From assembly GCA_003218305.1 (NCBI GenBank), contig QHMY01000043.1:1-35345 (forward strand): a stretch of 35,345 nucleotides of DNA, given 5' to 3'. The notes below the pieces were generated by a model. That model saw nothing but the letters and a program-made list of their open reading frames with translations. It searched no databases and was not told where the DNA came from. Numbering within the stretch: position 1 is the first letter of the stretch; the number at the start of each line of letters is the position of its first letter. Made by a program: the position numbers and the translations under genes. The stretch is from Verrucomicrobiota bacterium. Its GTDB lineage: Bacteria > Verrucomicrobiota > Verrucomicrobiia > Chthoniobacterales > UBA10450. This document shows, piece by piece, positions 1 to 5,686 of the stretch.

Positions 1-457
1 TCCGCTCGGATGCCTGGCCTGCGTTGAGTTGGCTCAAGAGGGTGGGGGCGCTTTCGACTTTCTGCTCGGGTTCATTCGAAACTCCTTCGCCAGATAACGC
101 CGAGCGCAGGGCGCCTTCAACCAGTTGCGCGCAATGAATCTTTACTGGCGGCAACGCGCCTAGCGGCGCAGCCAGCTCTTCGCCTGACATGGCCTGCGCT
201 TCCGCGATCGTTTTCCCGGCGAGCATTTCCGTCGCCACGCTGGCCACCGCGATCGCCGTCTGGCAGCCAAACGTCTGGAACGTCGCGCGATCGATTACTT
301 TGCGGCCGCCTTCTTCCTTGAACTTCACCCACATCCTCAGCATGTCGCCGCAATCGGCGCTGCCGACCGTGCCGACAGCGTCGGCATCCTTCATTTCGCC
401 GAGATTTCGAGGATTTTTTACCGCTTCCTCGATTCGATTTTGAAGATCGTCGCTCAT
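1..457 (-). CDS. IscU/NifU-type Fe-S cluster scaffold protein, partial (C-terminus beyond the window)
   Basis: The frame opens at the ATG at 457 and stays open to base 2, so about 152 residues are visible and the stop lies outside. Seen in the sequence: an early Cys in SADCGDM, then GCQTAIAVAS, then KIHCAQLVEGAL. These give the three Cys ligands and the spacing of the U-type scaffold domain that builds [2Fe-2S] clusters with a cysteine desulfurase (family knowledge). After the domain, from about residue 120, the protein continues as a Ser/Glu-rich tail, so it may be a NifU-like longer form rather than a plain IscU. A repeat of the B family lies 9 bases upstream of the start and I see no Shine-Dalgarno. 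The rhodanese-like gene behind it points the same way, consistent with a sulfur/Fe-S context. Confidence 0.82.
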   Translation of the reverse strand, partial: MSDDLQNRIEEAVKNPRNLGEMKDADAVGTVGSADCGDMLRMWVKFKEEGGRKVIDRATFQTFGCQTAIAVASVATEMLAGKTIAEAQAMSGEELAAPLGALPPVKIHCAQLVEGALRSALSGEGVSNEPEQKVESAPTLLSQLNAGQASER

Positions 458-465
458 ATAAGGCG

Positions 466-556
466 GTCATCCCGAGCGAAGTCGAGGGATCCCGTGTTGG
501 GTCGAGCGACGTTTCTCGGGGTTCTTCGACTCCGCTGCGCTTCGCTCAGAATAACA
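466..556. repeat. Family B inverted repeat, copy 1
   Basis: The left arm begins GTCATCCCGAGCGAAGTC and the right arm ends CTTCGCTCAGAATAACA, so the ends are imperfect inverted copies of each other around a variable middle. The same arms recur at 3272-3391 and 12389-12479. This copy fills nearly the whole gap between the rhodanese-like gene and the Fe-S scaffold gene. Confidence 0.8.
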
Positions 557-560
557 GAGT

Positions 561-1124
561 TCACGGCTGTTCGAGGTGGTATCGGGGCAGTTTCGGGTCG
601 ACTTCTGCGCTCCAGGCATCGATCCCGCCCTTCAAACTCTTCACGTTTTCGAAACCGTGTCCTTGAAAATAGGCCGCGGCGTCCATGCTGCGCGCGCCCT
701 GGTGGTCGTAAATAACGAGAAGATCGGTCTTGGATTCACTGGCCAGGATCTCCTGCATCAATTCTTGCGTGAACAGATGCGACCCGGGCAGCTTCACCGC
801 CTCCCATTCCTCCCGCGTGCGCACGTCGAGAAGGTAAACTTTTTCGCCGCGAACGATTCGATCTGAGAGTTCGAGCGGCTCGATCTGCATCGCGACGTCC
901 GCTTCGTGGCTGGTGATGATGTGTTCCACTACTTCGTCCACATTCAGGTTCTCATTACGAGCGCAAACACCCGCGAGGGTCTCGTCCTGCCCAAACCCGC
1001 AGCTGCTGCAACCGCCGATGTGATATTTGCGGAAGAGCGCTCGTTGGGCGCCAGGGAACTGCACGAGCAGGTCCCGCATGGTGATGTTTGGGTCGATTGA
1101 TGGCGCAAGAGTCACGCACCACAT
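561..1124 (-). CDS. DUF1858-like plus rhodanese-like domain protein (catalytic Cys replaced by Asp)
   Basis: 187 residues. Residues about 9-65 hold a small helical domain with a CSSCG motif, resembling DUF1858/ScdA-N type redox domains. Residues about 75-180 are a rhodanese fold (YLLDVRTREEWE, then the active-site loop, then GFENVKSLKGGIDAW). The active-site loop reads YDHQGARS where rhodaneses usually have Y-C-x-x-G-x-R-S, so the persulfide-forming Cys is Asp140 (codon GAC on the minus strand, 705-707). It is therefore unlikely to be a classical sulfurtransferase. I start it at 1124 rather than 1235, because the longer frame runs through a REP element. The ATG at 1124 has AGAGG 10 bases upstream, and the ATG at 1079 is another option. 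It lies next to an Fe-S scaffold gene. Confidence 0.85.
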   Translation of the reverse strand: MWCVTLAPSIDPNITMRDLLVQFPGAQRALFRKYHIGGCSSCGFGQDETLAGVCARNENLNVDEVVEHIITSHEADVAMQIEPLELSDRIVRGEKVYLLDVRTREEWEAVKLPGSHLFTQELMQEILASESKTDLLVIYDHQGARSMDAAAYFQGHGFENVKSLKGGIDAWSAEVDPKLPRYHLEQP

Positions 1125-1150
1125 TAAGGCGCGACCTCTGGATCGCAAAT

Positions 1151-1222
1151 GTAGTGGCGCTTCTGTGAAGCGCCTGGGTTGGGCCACGCTTGCCCTGGGG
1201 CGCTTCACAGAAGCGCCACTAC
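1151..1222. repeat. REP pair (family A, copy 1)
   Basis: Two REP hairpins in inverted orientation. Each begins with GTAG at its outer end, followed by the stem GGCGCTTC, a 3-base loop and GAAGCGCC. The halves are separated by about 24 bases. It sits just upstream of the RAYT gene, and half a further copy (GAAGCGCCAC) follows at about 1226. Confidence 0.92.
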
Positions 1223-1299
1223 AAAGAAGCGCCACAACATCGAAAAGTCTGAGAATGGTCTTCCCGGTTGTCTGAACGCCTTGTTATCATTCGGCCGGC

Positions 1300-1806
1300 A
1301 TGTCCCCCCGACATCGACCTCCCCGGCTCGCGACCATTTTTTATGATCCGCCGCTCTATTTTGTTACGGTCTGCGTGAGGCGGCGTCTTCGCGTTTTGGC
1401 GACAGACGCGGTTCATTCTGCCTTTCGGGATTTCGCAGTCCGCGGGCTCGAGAAGAAGCACATCGCTATAGGGCGTTACGTGATCATGCCCGACCACCTG
1501 CACCTGTTCGTATCGGGACCGCACGAGTTTCGCCTGGAACAGTGGGAGCGAATGCTGAAGCTGGTCTTGGGAAGAGCGACGCGAATGGGCCGGGCGCTTC
1601 GCAGAAGCGCCCCTACAAGGGCCCCCAGAGCAGCCGCTGTATCAAAGATGTGGGAGCGTGGTTTCTTTGATCACGTTATCCGGAATGCCGAGAGCTACGC
1701 TCAGAAGTGGGAGTATGTGCGTCAAAATCCGGTTCGAGCTGGATTGGTTGAGCGGGCCGAGGATTGGCCCTTCCAAGGAGAGATCGTAGAGATTTACCGC
1801 GACTAA
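1300..1806 (+). CDS. REP-associated tyrosine transposase (RAYT, IS200/Y1 HUH family)
   Basis: 168 residues. The metal-binding HUH motif is seen in MPDHLHLFV (His66, His68), and the C-terminal block has W-x-R-G-F-F-D-H-V-I-R followed by Y133 and Y139 in the helix that ends in RQNPVRAGLV. One of these tyrosines should be the nucleophile that makes the 5'-phosphotyrosine bond. The length is ordinary for RAYTs. Between the HUH motif and the W-x-R-G-F block, residues about 98-106 (GRALRRSAP) are encoded by a REP hairpin, with the frame kept open through it. The flanking REPs suggest that the protein mobilised this repeat family. RAYTs are usually single-copy and domesticated rather than jumping as a whole. 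Confidence 0.9.
   Translation: MSPRHRPPRLATIFYDPPLYFVTVCVRRRLRVLATDAVHSAFRDFAVRGLEKKHIAIGRYVIMPDHLHLFVSGPHEFRLEQWERMLKLVLGRATRMGRALRRSAPTRAPRAAAVSKMWERGFFDHVIRNAESYAQKWEYVRQNPVRAGLVERAEDWPFQGEIVEIYRD
1592..1616 (-). repeat. REP hairpin (family A) inside the RAYT coding sequence
   Basis: Read on the minus strand it is GTAG, then a 9-base stem GGGCGCTTC, a 3-base loop and a perfect complementary arm. It matches the REPs flanking the gene but with a fully paired stem. It lies in a variable loop of the transposase, between the HUH motif and the C-terminal Tyr helix. Confidence 0.92.
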
Positions 1807-1834
1807 TAGCTGGAGCGCTCGATGGCGCTTCGAT

Positions 1835-1966
1835 GTAGTGGTCGCTTTTGTGAAGCGCCTGGGTTGCGCGACGACCGCCCAACGGCGCTTCACAGAAGCG
1901 CCACTACAAAGAAGCGCCTGGGTTGCGCGACGACCGCCGAACGGCGCTTCAGAGAAGCGCCACTAC
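1835..1966. repeat. REP cluster (family A): one REP pair plus a duplicated right half
   Basis: 1835-1907 is a REP pair, with GTAG at the left end and CTAC at the right. From about 1908 to 1966 the segment AAGAAGCGCCTGGGTTGCG to CACTAC repeats the right-hand two-thirds, so a tandem duplication has occurred. It ends 19 bases from the stop codon of the E2 gene, which comes in from the other strand. Confidence 0.9.
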
Positions 1967-1985
1967 GAGCGAGTACAAGAAGCCT

Positions 1986-3257
1986 CTAAAGCTTCGCGGG
2001 ATCGCCCAGCAACTCGGCTATCCGCTTCAGCAAGCGGCCGGCACCGCCGCCATCGAGGCTCCGATGATCGAAGCTCAAGGTCATCTGGGCTTCGGTTCTC
2101 GGCACGAACGCGCCTTTGCCCTCATCCCACGACGGCACCTTCTTTCCAACCCCGAGCCCGAGCAGCAGAGTCTGATCAGGCAGGGGAATCGGCGTGCCCC
2201 AATCCAGTCCGAAGCTGCCGAAGTTGGAAACAGAGGCGATTCCGCCCGAAGTCATTTCACCGGTGAGCCGGCGGCGCCGCGCGAGATCGACCAGCTCCGC
2301 ATAACGGCTGGTCAGGTCGCCGAGCGAAGTCTTATCTGCATTCCGAATTACGGGAACCATGATGCCGTCCTGCGCTTCCACCGCGACCCCGACGTCGATC
2401 GCCTCGGAGCGAATCGCGCGTCCCCCAATCAGGCGCGCGGCTGCGTTTGGTTGCTCCGCCAAGGCGAGTGCGAGGGCGCGCAGGACGTAAAGCGCGGGTC
2501 CCGGCTTGGGGTCACGTTTCGCGCGGTCCTGCAAAACAGGATCGAGGCAAACCGAAAGGCCAACCGTCGCGAGAGGTCGCGTCCAACTCCGGCGCATGGC
2601 GTCAGCCACGCCAGTCCGGATTGCGCTCGGTTTTTCCGCCGAATGGCCTTCGATTTGGCCGAGAAATTTCTCGAGGTCCTTGATCGTGACCCGGCCGGCG
2701 TTACCACTGCCGGCGACCCCCGCCAGATCGGCCTGGGTTAATTGCAGATCGGCCATGCGCGCGCGAACGCGCGGAGAAAGATAGCCCGCCCCCTTCGTGT
2801 CGGCGGGGACGGGAAGCACGCCCGTCTGATCGACCTGAAAATGCGAACCGGCGGCCACCGGCGGCAGGCCGGCCTCGTCGACTTGGAAATGCGAGCCACT
2901 GCCGGCCTGGGTCTTCACCGCTTTCGCGGATTCCTCCTCGCGGCCGGGCACTTCCTTCGCCACCTCACCGGTCGGCGGCTGCGGCGCGCGCTTCTGGAAC
3001 CGCGCGGCATCGGCTTCGCTCGCCTCGATATAACCGAGCACGGCTCCGACCGCGTAAGTCCCTTTCACCTCCGCGTCGATCTTCGCGATCTCACCCGGGC
3101 ACGGGGTCGTCACACCCATGACGGCCTTGTCGGTCTCGACCTCGATGATCTCCTGATCGGCGGAAACTTTGTCGCCCGGCTGGACCTTGATCGCGACGAT
3201 CGTCGCTTCAGCCATCGATTCGCCGAGCTGCGGCATGGTGATTGGAACTTGTGGCAT
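1986..3257 (-). CDS. pdhC: 2-oxoacid (probably pyruvate) dehydrogenase E2, dihydrolipoamide acyltransferase
   Basis: 423 residues in classical E2 order. The lipoyl domain is at 1-80 with the lipoylated Lys44 in ETDKAVMG. A linker spans about 85-155, and the peripheral-subunit-binding domain that docks E1/E3 is at about 159-199 (YLSPRVRARMAD to DLEKFLG). The catalytic acyltransferase domain ends in SFDHRSLDGG, with His398 and Asp402 as active-site residues. The linker holds two consecutive 16-residue units that begin GSHFQVD (residues 121-136 and 137-152), an unusual exact-length duplication. The gene follows E1 beta and E1 alpha on the same strand, and family B repeat 2 fills the gap to E1 beta. 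Substrate assignment to pyruvate is inferred. Branched-chain or acetoin complexes share this architecture. Confidence 0.9.
   Translation of the reverse strand: MPQVPITMPQLGESMAEATIVAIKVQPGDKVSADQEIIEVETDKAVMGVTTPCPGEIAKIDAEVKGTYAVGAVLGYIEASEADAARFQKRAPQPPTGEVAKEVPGREEESAKAVKTQAGSGSHFQVDEAGLPPVAAGSHFQVDQTGVLPVPADTKGAGYLSPRVRARMADLQLTQADLAGVAGSGNAGRVTIKDLEKFLGQIEGHSAEKPSAIRTGVADAMRRSWTRPLATVGLSVCLDPVLQDRAKRDPKPGPALYVLRALALALAEQPNAAARLIGGRAIRSEAIDVGVAVEAQDGIMVPVIRNADKTSLGDLTSRYAELVDLARRRRLTGEMTSGGIASVSNFGSFGLDWGTPIPLPDQTLLLGLGVGKKVPSWDEGKGAFVPRTEAQMTLSFDHRSLDGGGAGRLLKRIAELLGDPAKL
2802..2897 (-). repeat. Two tandem 48-bp units in the E2 linker
   Basis: On the minus strand, 2897-2850 encodes GSHFQVDEAGLPPVAA and 2849-2802 encodes GSHFQVDQTGVLPVPA. 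The units are of identical length and clearly related in DNA and protein. They lie in the flexible linker between the lipoyl and E1/E3-binding domains, where length changes are tolerated. Confidence 0.85.
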
Positions 3258-3271
3258 AAATTAATCAGCAG

Positions 3272-3391
3272 GTCATTCCGAGCAGAGCGAAGCGGAGTCG
3301 AGGAACCCGTGGCGCGGCGATCGATAATACTGCAGGGCCGTTCGTGACACGACGGGGTCCCTCGACTTCGCTTCGCTGCGCTCGGGATGAC
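3272..3391. repeat. Family B inverted repeat, copy 2
   Basis: It starts GTCATTCCGAGCAGAGCG and ends CGCTGCGCTCGGGATGAC, with inner arms GGAACCCGTGG and GGGGTCCCTCGAC. It occupies the whole gap between the E1 beta stop (3398) and the E2 start (3257). Confidence 0.85.
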
Positions 3392-3397
3392 GGTAGT

Positions 3398-4366
3398 TCA
3401 TTCGCTAAGAACCTGGCGAACCTTGGCCGCGATCGTCTTCGCGTTCGGCCGATGCTCGCTCCAAAGATTCGGGTGATATGGGATCGGAGTGTCCTTGGCG
3501 TTGATCCGGGCCGGCGCCGCGTCGAGCAGATGGAATCCTTCCGTCGCAACGCGCGCGATCACTTCCGCGGTCACGCCGCCCCAGGGAAACGCTTCGCCGA
3601 CGCAAAGCAGTCGTCCCGTGCGAGCGACCGAAGCGAGCACGGTATCGGTGTCGAGCGGCTTGACCGAGCGCAGATCGACCACTTCGATTTCGACGCCGTC
3701 GGCGCTGAACTGTTGCGCCACGGCGAGCGCCTCATGGACCATCGCGCTGTTGGTGACGATGCTGAGATCGCGGCCCGGCCGGACGATTCGTGCCTTTCCG
3801 ATCGGTAATTTCTCCGTCGGAAGCGCGTCGGCCTTGAGATGGTAATAGAGATATTTGTGTTCGCAGTAGATGACCGGGTCATCGATTGCGACTGCGTCGA
3901 TTAACATCGTGTAGGCGTCTTCGACCGTCGCAGGGGTCAGGACGACCAGCCCGGGATAATGCGAGTAAATGCCCTCCATGCTCTGGCTGTGGAACGGGCC
4001 GCTGCCTTTCGTTCCGCCTGATGGCAGGCGCACGGTGATAGGGCAGGGGGTTTGGGTCCGCCAATACTGGGTGCCGGCGTTGTTGAGAATCTGGTTGAGG
4101 GCAATGCTGGAGAAATCCGCGAACTGCATTTCCACGATCGGCCGCATTCCTTCCATGGCCGCTCCGATGGCCGTGCCCACCATGGCGTCTTCGCTGATGG
4201 GCGTGTTCAGAACGCGCCCCGGAAATTGCTCCGCCAGCCCTTTCGTGGCTTTGAACGCGCCGCCGAATTTCCCGGCAATATCCTGCCCGTAAATGAAGAC
4301 GCGGTCGTCCTCGCGCAAGAGTTTTGCCTGCGCTTCGCGAATTGCTTCGAGGTAGGTGACGCTCAT
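3398..4366 (-). CDS. pdhB: 2-oxoacid (probably pyruvate) dehydrogenase E1 component, beta subunit
   Basis: 322 residues, the normal length for E1 beta. Seen: N-terminal MSVTYLEAIREAQAKLLRED, the GQDIAGKFGGAFKAT loop, and TPISEDAMVGTAIGAAMEG, whose Glu is the conserved activator of the thiamine diphosphate aminopyrimidine in this family. The C-terminal transketolase domain includes GRDLSIVTNSAMVHEAL. It pairs with E1 alpha to decarboxylate the 2-oxoacid and acylate the E2 lipoyl group in the cytoplasm. It lies between E1 alpha (137 bases upstream) and E2, and both gaps are filled by repeat elements rather than tight operon spacing. Confidence 0.92.
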   Translation of the reverse strand: MSVTYLEAIREAQAKLLREDDRVFIYGQDIAGKFGGAFKATKGLAEQFPGRVLNTPISEDAMVGTAIGAAMEGMRPIVEMQFADFSSIALNQILNNAGTQYWRTQTPCPITVRLPSGGTKGSGPFHSQSMEGIYSHYPGLVVLTPATVEDAYTMLIDAVAIDDPVIYCEHKYLYYHLKADALPTEKLPIGKARIVRPGRDLSIVTNSAMVHEALAVAQQFSADGVEIEVVDLRSVKPLDTDTVLASVARTGRLLCVGEAFPWGGVTAEVIARVATEGFHLLDAAPARINAKDTPIPYHPNLWSEHRPNAKTIAAKVRQVLSE

Positions 4367-4378
4367 GGGCGGAAAAGG

Positions 4379-4510
4379 ACGAATGAGGAGAAAATGACGA
4401 ATGGTGAATGACGAAAGACGAACGAGGGCCAGCTACGCTGCGTGCTTTGATTCCGACATTCCTGTTTCGTCATTTGTTTCGGCCTTCGGCATTCGAGCTT
4501 CGTCATTCCG
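4379..4510. repeat. Family H inverted repeat (GACGAATGACGAA type) between E1 alpha and E1 beta
   Basis: The left arm is built from GACGAATG and AATGACGAA motifs. The right arm carries the complements (TTCGTCATT twice, GGCATTCGAG), with a non-repetitive centre of about 40 bases. The right end overlaps the last codon and stop of the E1 alpha gene (stop 4503-4505). Confidence 0.7.
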
Positions 4511-5537
4511 CGAGCGCCGGCTGATCGACGAGGCTGCGCGTGGCCACCGCGCACCAATCTTCTTCGCTGCCGACCGGTGTGTCTTCCTGCTGTGCGGTCG
4601 CGACGGCCTCATCCACTTCGGCTGCGAGCTCGGCTCGCATTTGCTGCAAAGCTTCGCGATCCATGAGCTCCTGTTCGAGAATCAATTGTTCGGCGAGTTG
4701 CAATGAATCCTGCGCGAACGGCTCGCGTCGGATGTCGTCGCTCACGTAGCTCGCGTCGTCGTGCTCCCCGTGACCGGCCAGGCGCAAAGTCGAGGCGACA
4801 ACGAGCTGAGGCGGACGACCGGCCCGGGCCCGCTGGACCGCGGCGCCGATGACTTCGAGGCACTGCGCCAGGTCAGTGCCGTCGACGGAGCTGCCTTCGT
4901 AACCGTAGCCTTTCGCGCGATCGACCAGGTCCGCGCAGGCGAACTGGCGGTCGTTCGGCGTGGAATAGGCGTAGTGATTGTTGGTCGCGACCATGACCAG
5001 CGGCACACGCTCGACCGCAGCGATGTTCATCCCTTCGTGGGTGGCCCCCGTCTGCATGCCGCCTTCACCGATGGTTGTAAGCCCTACGAAACCTTTCTCG
5101 CCCTTCATCCGTTTCGCGAGCAATTTGCCGACAACGACCGAGACCATCGCGCCGAGATGGCTGATCATGGCGAGCTGCCCCGTTTTCGGGCAACCGCGGT
5201 GAATGTTCCCATCGCGCCCGCGCATCGGACCTGAGCGCGAACCAAGATAGGTGCGCGCCACGTCGACCAGCGGTTCGCCGAAGGCAGACCGTCCGGCCTG
5301 GTCGCGGATGAGGGGAGCGAAGACGTCGCCTTCCTGCAAAAAAATGCCGCAGGCCACGCTCACCGCTTCCTGGCCTCGACCGATGTAAACGCCGCCAGTG
5401 ATCAGGCCGCCCCGGTAAAGACTCGCGAGCTTCTCTTCGAAAATCCGTGTCTGGAGCATGATCCGGAACGCCTCGAGGTATTTCTCGTGCGGCCCATTTT
5501 TCGAAGTGGAAGCGCCGCGTTCGGCGGTTTGGAGCAT
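4503..5537 (-). CDS. pdhA: 2-oxoacid (probably pyruvate) dehydrogenase E1 component, alpha subunit
   Basis: 344 residues. Seen: an N-terminal helix with RIFEEKLASLYRGG, a GQEAVSVACG stretch, the phosphorylation-loop-like region around YLGSRSGPMRGRDGNIH, and the thiamine diphosphate/Mg site from residue 157 to NN at 186-187 followed by HYAYSTP. The usual GDG at the start of the site is GEG here (Glu158), a conservative change in a metal ligand. The protein starts the oxidative decarboxylation passed on to E2. The last sense codon and stop lie inside a family H repeat. A REP pair (5596-5667) separates it from smc, so it probably heads its own transcription unit. Confidence 0.9.
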   Translation of the reverse strand: MLQTAERGASTSKNGPHEKYLEAFRIMLQTRIFEEKLASLYRGGLITGGVYIGRGQEAVSVACGIFLQEGDVFAPLIRDQAGRSAFGEPLVDVARTYLGSRSGPMRGRDGNIHRGCPKTGQLAMISHLGAMVSVVVGKLLAKRMKGEKGFVGLTTIGEGGMQTGATHEGMNIAAVERVPLVMVATNNHYAYSTPNDRQFACADLVDRAKGYGYEGSSVDGTDLAQCLEVIGAAVQRARAGRPPQLVVASTLRLAGHGEHDDASYVSDDIRREPFAQDSLQLAEQLILEQELMDREALQQMRAELAAEVDEAVATAQQEDTPVGSEEDWCAVATRSLVDQPALAE

Positions 5538-5595
5538 CTACGATTTAGCCATTGAGCCGAAAGCGGCGCAAAGTGTTTTTTGCAGCTGGCGTATT

Positions 5596-5667
5596 GTAGT
5601 GGCGCTTCTGTGAAGCGCCTTTCTGTGGTCGTCGTGCAACGCCGGCGCTTCGCAGAAGCGCCACTAC
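5596..5667. repeat. REP pair (family A, copy 4) between smc and pdhA
   Basis: GTAG-headed hairpins in inverted orientation, with stems GGCGCTTC/GAAGCGCC and different 3-base loops (TGT on the left, GCA on the right). It sits 19 bases past the smc stop and upstream of the pdhA start, where it could affect the smc 3' end or the pdhA leader. Confidence 0.92.
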
Positions 5668-5686
5668 AAGGGGCGACGGCGCTCCG

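Larger units (their letters stand above)
1151..1966 (+). mobile_element. RAYT/REP locus: REP-associated tyrosine transposase gene with flanking and internal REPs
   Basis: A Y1 HUH transposase gene at 1300-1806 is bracketed by family A REP pairs at 1151-1222 and 1835-1966, with one more REP hairpin inside the coding sequence at 1592-1616. RAYTs are known to act on REPs that carry a GTAG or GTGG tetranucleotide 5' to the hairpin, and all copies here have GTAG. The arrangement is typical of a RAYT and its cognate REPs. Whether it still moves cannot be told from sequence. Confidence 0.85.

Noticed and set aside
1080-1235. Longer N-terminus of the rhodanese-like protein from 1235
   Set aside because: The added residues come from a REP pair.
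1923-2741. Long plus-strand frame opposite the E2 gene
   Set aside because: It has no domain features, and the minus-strand E2 has full family motifs over the same bases.
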